This document shows positions 24,925 to 31,675 of a stretch of 49,677 nt of DNA, in pieces. The DNA is taken from positions 1-49,677 of the forward strand of contig CANAZG010000013.1 in the NCBI GenBank assembly GCA_947365965.1, read 5' to 3'. The stretch comes from an uncultured Clostridia bacterium. GTDB taxonomy: Bacteria; Bacillota; Clostridia; Oscillospirales; Oscillospiraceae. The notes under the pieces were generated by a model. The model searched no databases. It worked only from the letters and a program-made list of their open reading frames with translations, and had not been told where the DNA came from. The translations under genes were made by a program, and so were the position numbers. Positions within the stretch are counted from its first letter, which is position 1; each line of letters starts with the position of its first letter.

Positions 24925-24953
24925 AATATATCATCATCCGATATATCTGTCAA
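24925..24953 (-). promoter_or_regulatory. Promoter and dyad operator of the ABC exporter operon
   Basis: On the minus strand: TTGACA (24953-24948), 17 bases, TATATT (24930-24925). An inverted repeat ATATATC-N7-GATATAT (24926-24946) overlaps the -10 box and spacer, the usual position for a repressor site. The remaining intergenic DNA up to 25101 is A/T-rich for this genome and holds no further gene that I can support. Confidence 0.8.
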
Positions 24954-25101
24954 GGGCATTCCCGCTGGAAAAAATGGCAGGAGCCCTGACAACGGGGTCA
25001 GTATAGCACGCTGCGCCCCAAAAGTCAACTCAAAAGGGGTAATCATACTGCACAAAAAAGGGTAACCTCATGTTATCTCATTTGAGTTAGGATGTGGAGA
25101 G

Positions 25102-25347
25102 ATGACAGACAGCAGCACGGCGGTGCGCACCCGGATACTGGAGCTGTGCCGGCAGCGGCACATCACCGTCAACCGGCTGGCCACCCTCAGCGGGGTGACC
25201 CAGTCCACCCTCAACAACATCGTCAGCGGCCGGAACAACAGCGCCACCGTGGCCACCATCAAGAAGCTCTGCGACGGTCTGGACATCACCCTCCGGGACT
25301 TCTTCAACGTGCCCGCCTTTGACGATCTGGAGCAGGAGATCAAGTAG
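25102..25347 (+). CDS. XRE-family helix-turn-helix regulator, 81 aa
   Basis: A single-domain Cro/CI-type HTH protein: TVNRLATLSGVTQSTLNNIVSGRNNSATVATIKKLCDGL matches helices 2-4 of the fold, followed by DITLRDFFNVP, typical of small firmicute XRE proteins. The ribosome site is weak (TAGGATGTGGAG). It is divergent from the ABC exporter operon, with the operator-bearing region between them, but a role in controlling that operon is only a guess since the ATATATC dyad is not a known XRE site. Confidence 0.88.
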   Translation: MTDSSTAVRTRILELCRQRHITVNRLATLSGVTQSTLNNIVSGRNNSATVATIKKLCDGLDITLRDFFNVPAFDDLEQEIK

Positions 25348-25394
25348 GGGACGCCCCCTTTCGCCAGCGGCCCCCGGAACCCGGGAAATTTTTC

Positions 25395-25423
25395 TTTACA
25401 AAAGAGGGGGGATTGGGTATAAT
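25395..25423 (+). promoter_or_regulatory. Promoter of tRNA-Leu
   Basis: TTTACA, 17 bases, TATAAT, with the mature tRNA beginning 15 bases downstream. Confidence 0.88.
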
Positions 25424-25438
25424 ATGGGTTGTTGACGG

Positions 25439-25523
25439 GCGGGTATGATGAAATTGGTAAACATGCTGGATTTAGGTTCCAGTGCAGCGATGCTTGTGGG
25501 TTCGAGTCCCACTACCCGTACCA
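25439..25523 (+). tRNA. tRNA-Leu, anticodon TAG
   Basis: The acceptor strands GCGGGTA and TACCCGT pair (first pair G-U), and CCA is encoded. The anticodon stem-loop is CTGGA-TTTAGGT-TCCAG with TAG in the middle. A long variable arm (about TGCAGCGATGCTTGTG) and the T-arm GTGGGTTCGAGTCCCAC confirm class II leucine tRNA. Confidence 0.95.
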
Positions 25524-25527
25524 CGTC

Positions 25528-25651
25528 GGAGCGAAATCCGCTCCACTCCGTTTTAAGGCGGTCTCTTTTGGGGCCGCCTTAAAACTGCGTTCCGCTCCTT
25601 TGCTCCTCCTTTCCAACTCGAATCCGCTGCGCTGGGCTTCGAGTTGGTTTT
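25528..25651 (+). terminator. Three successive hairpins after tRNA-Leu, last with T-tract
   Basis: GGAGCG-AAATC-CGCTCC (25528-25544), GTTTTAAGGCGG/CCGCCTTAAAAC (25550-25585) and CCAACTCGAA/TTCGAGTTGG (25613-25647) followed by TTTT. The third, or the second, is the probable terminator. From 25652 to 25787 I see nothing I can name; no reading frame there has a convincing ribosome site. Confidence 0.6.
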
Positions 25652-25787
25652 GGCGCATGATGATCGTCTGCATCTTTTTTATCAAAATCGCCGTCCGCGT
25701 CCCTCTTGTCGGCGTTGTTGAGAGAATAAACAGGCTTTTAGAAGCAGAGGAGATTCCGTGAGATTTTATTGGCCTGTTTCAGCAGAA

Positions 25788-25817
25788 AACCCCCGATGCC
25801 CTGCGGCATCGGGGGTT
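25788..25817 (-). terminator. Terminator of rplM-rpsI
   Basis: A perfect 13-bp stem AACCCCCGATGCC / GGCATCGGGGGTT; on the minus strand it is followed by TTCTGC after the T run that closes the stem. Confidence 0.88.
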
Positions 25818-25826
25818 GAAAAGCGT

Positions 25827-26231
25827 TTAACGCTTGGAGAACTGGGGGGCGCGGCGGGCGGCCTTCAAGCCGTACTTCTTGCGCTCCTTCATTCTGGGGT
25901 CGCGGGTGAGGAAGCCGGCCTTCTTCAGGATAGGACGGTTGTCCTCGCTGGCCAGCAGCAGGGCGCGGGAGATGCCGTGGCGCAGAGCGCCGGCCTGGCC
26001 GCTGACGCCGCCGCCCTTGACGGTGGCAACGATGTCCACCTTGCCCTCGCTGGCGGTGGCCACCAGGGGCTGACGGACGATCATCTTCAGAGTCTCCAGA
26101 CCGAAATACTCGTCAATATTGCGGCCGTTGATGGTGATGGAGCCGGTGCCGCCGGGATAGACCTGGACGCGGGCGACAGAGGACTTTCTGCGGCCGGTGC
26201 CGTACAGATAGGGCTTCTTAGACTGATACAT
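25827..26231 (-). CDS. rpsI: 30S ribosomal protein S9
   Basis: A 134-aa ribosomal protein. The opening [18 protein letters not shown], the central [11 protein letters not shown] and the basic tail ending APQFSKR (contact with tRNA in the P site) are diagnostic. SD AAGGAGGTAGAGG precedes the ATG. It follows rplM after 14 bases, the conserved rplM-rpsI order. Confidence 0.98.
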   Translation of the reverse strand: MYQSKKPYLYGTGRRKSSVARVQVYPGGTGSITINGRNIDEYFGLETLKMIVRQPLVATASEGKVDIVATVKGGGVSGQAGALRHGISRALLLASEDNRPILKKAGFLTRDPRMKERKKYGLKAARRAPQFSKR

Positions 26232-26245
26232 TTTCCTCTACCTCC

Positions 26246-26677
26246 TTATTCCGCAGCGTAGAGCTCGGGCTTCTGGGCCTGATGCTCGTGGGTGTCGCCG
26301 GCATAGATGTGCAGACGCTTGAGGGAGTCCTTGGTGACCACGTTGCGGGGCATCATGCCGCGCACGGCAACCCGCATGGCCAGCTCAGGCTTCTTCTCCA
26401 TCATGTCCTTGTACTTGGTCTCCTTCAGGCCGCCCACCCAGCCGGAGTGGGTGCGGTACATCTTCTGCTCCAGCTTGTTGCCGGAGAGAGTGGCCTTGGA
26501 AGCGTTGATAACGATCACGTTGTCGCCGCAGTCGGCGTGGGGGGTGTAGGTGGGCTTGCGCTTGCCGCGCAGCAGGTCGGCAACGATGACGGCGGTGTGG
26601 CCCAGGGGCTTGCCCGCGGCGTCAACGACGTACCACTTGCGGACGATGTTGCCCTTGTTTGCCATAAAAGTGGACAT
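26246..26677 (-). CDS. rplM: 50S ribosomal protein L13
   Basis: A 143-aa ribosomal protein: VVDAAGKPLGHTAVIVADLLRGK, VIVINASKATLSGNK and AVRGMMPRN are family hallmarks. The first ATG follows AAGAAGGAG by about 10 bases; a second in-frame ATG lies 12 bases further in. The mRNA leader has the L13 autoregulatory structure. Confidence 0.98.
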   Translation of the reverse strand: MSTFMANKGNIVRKWYVVDAAGKPLGHTAVIVADLLRGKRKPTYTPHADCGDNVIVINASKATLSGNKLEQKMYRTHSGWVGGLKETKYKDMMEKKPELAMRVAVRGMMPRNVVTKDSLKRLHIYAGDTHEHQAQKPELYAAE

Positions 26678-26700
26678 GGTCGTGTTCTCCTTCTTTCACG

Positions 26701-26783
26701 TTCCTTCGATACGCCGCCAAAGGCGGCCCATACCGCGTCTCCTCCGGGGGAGACCGGCCGCCTGGGGCGGCCTATCGAAGGAA
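26701..26783 (-). promoter_or_regulatory. L13 ribosomal-protein leader (autoregulatory RNA)
   Basis: An 11-bp perfect closing stem (TTCCTTCGATA / TATCGAAGGAA) encloses three hairpins: GGCCGCC...GGCGGCC-type, GTCTCC...GGAGAC and GCCGCC-AAA-GGCGGC. This multibranch architecture immediately before rplM matches the known Firmicutes L13 leader, where L13 binds its own mRNA to limit expression. Confidence 0.8.
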
Positions 26784-26785
26784 GC

Positions 26786-26815
26786 CTTGTATTTTTGCCC
26801 GAAATCAGGTACAAT
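26786..26815. promoter_or_regulatory. Face-to-face overlapping promoters for rplM-rpsI and ttcA-like gene
   Basis: Plus strand: TTGTAT (26787), 17 bases, TACAAT (26810-26815). Minus strand: TTGTAC (26814-26809), 17 bases, TACAAG (26791-26786). Each strand's -35 lies on the other strand's -10, so the two polymerases would compete for the same 30 bp. Confidence 0.65.
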
Positions 26816-26974
26816 GCCCTGTGCGAGCAGATCCATTTATACCACAGCAAGGCCGCTTTTGTCAACCGCGTTTTAATTTATCGGATAGATTGCTCTCTAT
26901 CTCTTCTCTTTTCTTTGGTTTGCTCCTTTTTTCTCTTCTGCTATTTTCAAATTTCTTCTCAGGAGGATTCGCCT

Positions 26975-27700
26975 ATGCAGCATATCCTGTCCCTGGTCCG
27001 CCGGTGCGTGGAAGATTACAACATGATTGAGAGCGGCGACACGGTGGCCGTGGGCGTGAGCGGCGGCAAGGACTCCGTGCTCACCCTGGCCGCCCTGGCG
27101 AAGCTGCGCGGCTTCTACCCCAAGCGGTTCGAGGTGGCGGCGGTCACCATCGACAGCGGCGCGCCGGGCATGGACTTTACCCCCATCGCCAGGCTGTGCC
27201 AGGAGCTGGAGGTGCCCTACCACCTGGTCAGCGTGCCCATCTACGAGATCATCTTCGTCCACCGGCAGGAGAAGAATCCCTGCTCCCTGTGCGCCAAGCT
27301 CCGCCGGGGCGCCCTGAGCACAGAGCTGAACCGGCTGGGCCTGAACAAGATCGCCCTGGGCCACCACTACGACGATGCGGTGGAGACCATGCTCATGAGC
27401 CTCTTTCTGGAGGGCAGGATCAGCTGCTTCCAGCCTGTAACCTACCTGGACCGCAGCCAGGTCACCCAGATCCGCCCCCTGCTGTATGTCCAGGAGCGGG
27501 ATGTGCGGGGCGCGGTGCGGCGGCTGGGCCTGCCGGTGGTGTCCAACCCATGCCCCGCCAACGGATCCACCAAGCGGGAGGAGACGAAGCAGTTGCTGAT
27601 TCAGCTGGAAAAGCAGTTCCCCCAGCTGAAAAAAAAGATCTTTGGCGCGATCCAGCGCTATCCTCTCTACGGCTGGAGCCTGGAGGAGCAGCAGCGTTAA
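26975..27700 (+). CDS. TtcA-family tRNA 2-thiocytidine-type sulfurtransferase
   Basis: A 241-aa PP-loop ATPase. The ATP-binding SGGKDS is at residues 29-34, C103-X2-C106 (NPCSLC) and a later Cys in SNPCPANG provide the three-cysteine site used by TtcA/TtuA to hold a 4Fe-4S cluster. Such enzymes thiolate tRNA bases (C32 in TtcA). ALGHHYDDAVETML is a further family motif. The start is set by AGGAGG 8 bases upstream. The upstream leader 26816-26974 is A/T- and pyrimidine-rich and has no other gene. The stop overlaps the convergent YycI-like gene by 4 bases. Confidence 0.88.
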   Translation: MQHILSLVRRCVEDYNMIESGDTVAVGVSGGKDSVLTLAALAKLRGFYPKRFEVAAVTIDSGAPGMDFTPIARLCQELEVPYHLVSVPIYEIIFVHRQEKNPCSLCAKLRRGALSTELNRLGLNKIALGHHYDDAVETMLMSLFLEGRISCFQPVTYLDRSQVTQIRPLLYVQERDVRGAVRRLGLPVVSNPCPANGSTKREETKQLLIQLEKQFPQLKKKIFGAIQRYPLYGWSLEEQQR

Positions 27701-28503
27701 TGGCGGGTGACCTCCCCGGTGGCGCAGTCCACAAAATAGGTATACGTATCCGTGTCAATGCGCCACATGGGCAGCAGGCGCAGGGACGGCCCGCTGTGAA
27801 GCTCATAGACGCACCGGGCCCCCTCCACCGCGCCGCAGACAATCCCCGCCGTGGTGCGGTAGTCCAGAAAGCGCACCAGGGCGGTCACGCAGGTCATCCG
27901 CTCTGCCGGCGCGGGCACGGCGTCCTCCAGGTTCACGTGGGCCCCTGACACCGACGTGAGCGTGCCCCGCTCAAAGCGCAGCGTCAGGCCGCATCCGGAG
28001 ATGGGTACGCCGGAGAGCTGCTGGACCGCCGTGACGCTGCCAGTGCGGTTCTGGACCTGGAACTGGAGATCCTCATAGCCAAACTGCTGGCAGAACTGCC
28101 GGCAGAACTCCGTGATGTCGTCCACCGGCAGGGTGAGGCGGCTGCCGTCAAAGCTGCCGCCGGCCCGGAACTGGATGGTACCATGGTCCCCCTCATAGCT
28201 GTAGATGCCGCCGCCCTGGCTGGCCGACGCCGCGTCGCTCCCCAGCAGCCAGGAGGCGATGGCCCGCTCCGTCTCGCTGCGGCGGGTCAGATTCAGCGGG
28301 GTGAGGGACTGCTCCTCCAGGTCGATCTGGAGGGAGAGCTTCAGCTCGTTGGCCTCGTAGAGGGCCTGAAGCTGGCCGGCGGTATCCGTCTCCGAACGCC
28401 GGGCCTGGAGGTACTGATAGCCCAGCAGCAGGAGCAGAAAGCCGTTGAGCAGCAGCAGGATCAATATCGCGATGTTTTTCAGCCGGTAGGTCTCCACAGA
28501 CAT
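27697..28503 (-). CDS. YycI-like single-pass membrane protein
   Basis: A 268-aa protein with one N-terminal membrane anchor (about residues 9-31) and an extracytoplasmic remainder. The anchor region KNIAILILLLLNGFLLLLLGYQ followed by an Arg/Asp/Glu-rich stretch, and the tail WRIDTDTYTYFVDCATGEV, resemble YycI/YycH proteins that modulate the WalK kinase, or PepSY-like domains. No walRK genes are in this window. It has its own promoter on the minus strand. The family assignment is moderate; membrane topology is clear. Confidence 0.6.
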   Translation of the reverse strand: MSVETYRLKNIAILILLLLNGFLLLLLGYQYLQARRSETDTAGQLQALYEANELKLSLQIDLEEQSLTPLNLTRRSETERAIASWLLGSDAASASQGGGIYSYEGDHGTIQFRAGGSFDGSRLTLPVDDITEFCRQFCQQFGYEDLQFQVQNRTGSVTAVQQLSGVPISGCGLTLRFERGTLTSVSGAHVNLEDAVPAPAERMTCVTALVRFLDYRTTAGIVCGAVEGARCVYELHSGPSLRLLPMWRIDTDTYTYFVDCATGEVTRH

Positions 28504-28534
28504 GCCCTCCCCTCTGCCCCGGTTACAGGGTCAT

Positions 28535-28563
28535 ATTGTACCACCGATGGCCCCAAAACGCAA
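28535..28563 (-). promoter_or_regulatory. Promoter of the YycI-like gene
   Basis: Minus strand TTGCGT (28563-28558), 17 bases, TACAAT (28540-28535), 32 bases before the start codon. Confidence 0.78.
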
Positions 28564-28608
28564 CCGCTTATCTGCGGGGGAAGCGCCCCGCTGTCACAGG
28601 GAATGGAA

Positions 28609-28638
28609 ACGGCCGGCTGCTTTCAAGCAGCCGGCCGT
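28609..28638 (-). terminator. Terminator of the 315-aa gene
   Basis: A perfect 12-bp stem ACGGCCGGCTGC / GCAGCCGGCCGT with a 6-base loop, followed on the minus strand by TTCC. Confidence 0.75.
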
Positions 28639-28674
28639 ATTGCCGATAGAATGGATTGGCAGCTCTGTGCGGCG

Positions 28675-29622
28675 TCAGCCCTTGAGCTGGGCGGCCAGCT
28701 CCGGCAGGCTCCGGACCACGCTCTCGTCCAGCCACTTGGTCTTCTCCACGGATCCGCCGTCGTGGTACACCGCCGCCAGCACGCCCTCTGTGGGCAGGGT
28801 CCAGCTGCCGCCGGTCTGCTCATAGCTGACAGAGGCACGGAATACGTCTATGTACCCGTCCCGCAGGCCGGTGAAGGTGCTGTGCCAGCTGATGCCGTTG
28901 ATCCGGTACTGCCCCGTGTGGGCGGCCTTGATCTCATCGGACCAGGAGAGCATGTAGCTCTCCACCGCGCTCTGCACCTTGTCGTCCAGCACATACCCGT
29001 CTTTATCCAGGAAGAGCACCGTCAGCCCCTCGGCCTCCTGCCAGTCCGGCTCCGTGGGGAGCACAAAGCTGTCCGCAAAGGGCTCCTTGTCCCCCGCCTT
29101 CAGGGTCCGCGCCAAGGCGGCCGCCAGCTTCTCATACTTCCGCCAGCCCTCGCCGTCCGCAGGGCCAAAGGTGACGCTCCAGCCGCCGTCGGTCCCCTCG
29201 CTGGCGTAGAAGGTCAGCGCCCTGCCGCCGTTCTCGCCGGCCCAGGCGGTGACAAAGGCCCCGTCATAGCCCGCCTGCCGCTCCCGGGCCACCTCCAGAA
29301 CCGTTGCGCCGTCGTTCATGGCAATGCCGTCCGGCGTAGCGGACACAGACCAGCCGTCGGGCACGCAGATGCTCCAGCCGTCCCCCTCGTAGAGGGTGCA
29401 GGGCACGTCCTCGCTCCCAACCTTGACGCTCAGCTGCTTCTCCGCCGGGGGCTGGGGCGCAGGCGCGGGCTGCACCTGGTCCACCGGGTCCTCCGGGGGC
29501 GGCTCTGTCTGGTTCCAGGGCTGCCATACGCCCAATCCCACCCCGGCCGCAATCAACAGGGCCAGGCCCGAACCCAGGGCGGCCTTTGCCCGTGTGCTCA
29601 ATCCCTTCAATTTTGTCAGCAA
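28675..29622 (-). CDS. Hypothetical secreted or membrane-anchored protein, 315 aa
   Basis: Not recognised as a known family. It starts with TTG, fixed by AGGAGGT 8 bases upstream. The N-terminus has Lys residues followed by a hydrophobic segment (about 13-34), then a Pro/Glu/Ala-rich linker (PPPEDPVDQVQPAPAPQPPA) and a globular extracellular part rich in Trp and Gly. The C-terminal 120 residues read like a small mixed alpha/beta domain (LTVLFLDKDGYVLDDKVQSA..., RINGISWHSTFTGL). The architecture suggests an envelope-attached protein. The 200-base upstream region contains a perfect hairpin at 29660-29687. Confidence 0.8.
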   Translation of the reverse strand: MLTKLKGLSTRAKAALGSGLALLIAAGVGLGVWQPWNQTEPPPEDPVDQVQPAPAPQPPAEKQLSVKVGSEDVPCTLYEGDGWSICVPDGWSVSATPDGIAMNDGATVLEVARERQAGYDGAFVTAWAGENGGRALTFYASEGTDGGWSVTFGPADGEGWRKYEKLAAALARTLKAGDKEPFADSFVLPTEPDWQEAEGLTVLFLDKDGYVLDDKVQSAVESYMLSWSDEIKAAHTGQYRINGISWHSTFTGLRDGYIDVFRASVSYEQTGGSWTLPTEGVLAAVYHDGGSVEKTKWLDESVVRSLPELAAQLKG

Positions 29623-29659
29623 TGTGTGTTACCTCCTGTCTCAGTGTCTATTTGTCTGC

Positions 29660-29687
29660 CTGCAAAAATCAGAAAGGATTTTTGCAG
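29660..29687 (-). promoter_or_regulatory. Hairpin in the leader of the 315-aa gene
   Basis: CTGCAAAAATC and GATTTTTGCAG form an 11-bp perfect stem with a 6-base loop, about 38 bases before the TTG start. It could be a leader attenuator or an mRNA stabiliser. No T-tract follows on the minus strand. Confidence 0.5.
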
Positions 29688-29822
29688 CTGCCGTGTTTTT
29701 TCAGCCCGTTTGCTGTCGAAGTCCAGGGCTTTCTGTCGATAGCATAACACACAGTTGCATCAAAGTCGTTACTAACTTCTAACGATTCGGCTACAAATCT
29801 GTTTCCAATGGTAACAAAAGCG

Positions 29823-30128
29823 TCAGCAGACCAGAGCCCCGCCGTCGGTCAGCGACAGAAGCAGACGCGCGCCCGCTTTCAGGCCCGCGTAGAAGCCCAC
29901 GCTCTCCGCCGCGTCCTCCAGGGCCCGCACAGCCTCCGCCACCTCCCGGTTCTCCGCCGCCTCTGCCCGCCGGAGCGCCACCCAGAGGTCATCCCGCCTG
30001 CCGTCCAGGAGGGCCTTGGGCGGTATGTCCTCCCGCAGCATCTGCGCCACCGGGTTCTCGTCGCTGCGCAGAAACGTCCCCACCGCCTTGAGGGTCGTCC
30101 GGTTCAATAGCTCCTGTATGTCTGTCAT
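29823..30128 (-). CDS. Small hypothetical protein, 101 aa (DUF6809-like?)
   Basis: A short, mostly helical, acidic protein. CAAGGAGG lies about 9 bases before the ATG. The ending FYAGLKAGARLLLSL resembles the FxxGFRLGARLMIE ending of small firmicute proteins grouped as DUF6809, but the N-terminal half does not help. Function unknown. It faces away from the small XRE gene across an A/T-rich gap. Confidence 0.6.
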   Translation of the reverse strand: MTDIQELLNRTTLKAVGTFLRSDENPVAQMLREDIPPKALLDGRRDDLWVALRRAEAAENREVAEAVRALEDAAESVGFYAGLKAGARLLLSLTDGGALVC

Positions 30129-30309
30129 AGAAATACCCCTCCTTGATTTCTTTTTTCATAGAATTATTTGTAAACCAAACTTTTTCGTTTGTATTATAAA
30201 TTATATTGCGATCACTGTCAATATCAAAAGAAAAGTTTTACTTGTTTTATCAAAGGATTTCGTTTATATTTACAATAAAATGATTGCATCGGGGGGCAGG
30301 AGAATGGGG
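30129..30309. promoter_or_regulatory. A/T-rich divergent control region with repeated motif
   Basis: About 150 bases are far richer in A/T than the rest of the window. A motif TTTCGTTTGTATTATAA (about 30185) recurs as TTTCGTTTATATTTACAA (about 30258). CAAAC-TTTTTC-GTTTG forms an inverted repeat at about 30176-30191. These look like operators and promoters for the two diverging small genes; TACAAT (30271-30276) is a possible -10 for the XRE gene. Confidence 0.55.
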
Positions 30310-30525
30310 ATGGCGGTAAAAGTGAAAATGTTGCTTGTGGCTAGAGGGATGAACCTCGCGGATTTGGGCGCACGGCTGGATCCGCCCACAACCGCGCAGA
30401 ATATCGGACAGAAGATCAAACGGGACAATCTCTCGGAAAAGGACCTAACGGCCATTGCAAAGGCCTGCGACGCAACCTATGAGGGGATGTTTATCCTCAA
30501 CGACAGCGGAAAAGAGATACGGTGA
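30310..30525 (+). CDS. Small XRE-like regulator, 71 aa
   Basis: A one-domain HTH protein: VKMLLVARGMNLADLGARL, then QNIGQKIKRDNLSEKDLTAIAKACD, which follows the pattern of Cro/CI-type helices. The start at 30310 is favoured because AGGAG ends 7 bases upstream; ATGs at 30280 and 30304 are less well placed. It may bind the repeated motifs in the A/T-rich region just upstream. A GC-rich terminator follows. Confidence 0.75.
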   Translation: MAVKVKMLLVARGMNLADLGARLDPPTTAQNIGQKIKRDNLSEKDLTAIAKACDATYEGMFILNDSGKEIR

Positions 30526-30535
30526 TAAGACAAAA

Positions 30536-30561
30536 GGACAGGGCCTGTCTGGGCCCTGTCC
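30536..30561 (+). terminator. Terminator of the small XRE gene
   Basis: GGACAGGGCC / GGCCCTGTCC, 10-bp perfect stem with a 6-base loop, followed by TTATT, 10 bases after the stop. Confidence 0.85.
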
Positions 30562-30578
30562 TTATTCTGTACAGCGCA

Positions 30579-30615
30579 GCCCCCACGGCGGCGCTCCTGA
30601 GAGGGCCGTGGGGGC
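30579..30615 (-). terminator. Hairpin downstream of the siroheme-type reductase gene
   Basis: GCCCCCACGGC and GCCGTGGGGGC form an 11-bp stem. It lies 48 bases past the minus-strand stop codon; no T-run follows, so termination efficiency is uncertain. Confidence 0.5.
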
Positions 30616-30662
30616 ATATGGCATATGGGGAGATTTTTGATATAACGAATGCTTGCGCCGGC

Positions 30663-31616
30663 TCAGCAGGTGGCTCCGCCCACCAGATGCAGCTCCGCGT
30701 CCAGGATCTGCTGCTTGCGCTGGAGCAGTTCGTCCGAGAGGAGCTGGGCCTCCACATTCTCAAACCCGAGGCGCTCAATGGTCTTGGCGAACCGCTCGCC
30801 TGTCTTGCCCTGCTCCCGGAACAGCAGGATGGCCTTCTCAATGACGTTGAGGGCCTCCTCCTTGTCCGTGAAGACCTTGCTCAGGGCCCGGCCCTGGGCC
30901 ACCTTCTTGCCCCAGCGGCCGCCAATATAGATCTTGTACCCGTAGGTCCCGCCGTCCATGGCGTCGAAGTGGCACTTGTCAACGCAGCGGCCGCAGTTGT
31001 TGCAGATGCTCTTGTCGATTTCCGCCACGCCGTCGGTCAGCGTGGCCGCGCCCATGGGGCAGGCCTGGACCACGCCGCACTTCTTGCACCCGTTGCACTC
31101 GTCCGGATCCAGGTTGGGGATCCGCTGGCCGATGATGCCCAGATCGTTCAGGTCCGGCTTGACGCAGTTGTTGGGGCAGCCGCCCACGGCGATCTTGAAC
31201 TTGTGGGGCAGGCGCACGGTGTGGTAGCCCTCGTAGAACCTGTGGTGGATCTCCTCGCTGAGGGCAAAGGAGTCCAGCAGGCCGTACTGGCAGGTGGTGC
31301 CCTTGCAGGCCACCACGGGCCGCACCAGGGAGCCGGTGCCGCCGGTGACAAGACCCTCCCGGGCAATGTAGGCCCGGAAGTCCTCGATCTTGTCGTAGGG
31401 GATGCCCTGGACCTCGATGGTCAGGCGGGTGGTGAAGGTGACCACGCCGTTACCGAACTTCTCCGCCGCCTCGGCGATGCACCGCTGCTGGGCAGCGGTG
31501 ATCTTGCCGTTGACGGTGATGATGCGGCCGGAGAAGTTGTCCGTGCCCTTGTTGCTGAGAAAGCCCAGGGCCTTGACCCGCTTCTCATCGGTGGGGCTGA
31601 CGGTCAGTGTTGCCAT
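30663..31616 (-). CDS. Siroheme/4Fe-4S nitrite-sulfite reductase-like protein with ferredoxin domain
   Basis: A 317-aa protein (start after AGGAGG). The N-terminal 90 residues form a nitrite/sulfite reductase half-domain. Cys residues C104, C109, C147 and C151 (ACKGTTC and GGCPNNC) match the ligands of the coupled siroheme-4Fe-4S centre, and an embedded ferredoxin segment has C174/C177/C180/C186 and C205/C208/C211/C215. The arrangement resembles anaerobic sulfite reductase subunit C and DsrA-like proteins. It lies 59 bases after the CoA-disulfide reductase-rhodanese gene, in the same direction, suggesting work on sulfite, polysulfide or a related sulfur species. Neither AsrA nor AsrB is nearby, so the electron donor is unknown. 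Confidence 0.82.
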   Translation of the reverse strand: MATLTVSPTDEKRVKALGFLSNKGTDNFSGRIITVNGKITAAQQRCIAEAAEKFGNGVVTFTTRLTIEVQGIPYDKIEDFRAYIAREGLVTGGTGSLVRPVVACKGTTCQYGLLDSFALSEEIHHRFYEGYHTVRLPHKFKIAVGGCPNNCVKPDLNDLGIIGQRIPNLDPDECNGCKKCGVVQACPMGAATLTDGVAEIDKSICNNCGRCVDKCHFDAMDGGTYGYKIYIGGRWGKKVAQGRALSKVFTDKEEALNVIEKAILLFREQGKTGERFAKTIERLGFENVEAQLLSDELLQRKQQILDAELHLVGGATC

Positions 31617-31675
31617 ATTTTCTGTTCCTCCTGTTTTTGTATATCTTGTATATAGTGTTCCCGAAGCAGGGCCTG

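Noticed and set aside
25439..25826. Integration site at tRNA-Leu
   Set aside because: No second copy of the tRNA 3' end and no integrase nearby; the downstream hairpins are better read as terminator-type or repeat elements.
30129..30525. Remnant prophage
   Set aside because: Only a small XRE-like regulator and A/T-rich control DNA; no integrase, structural, lysis gene or attachment repeat is seen.
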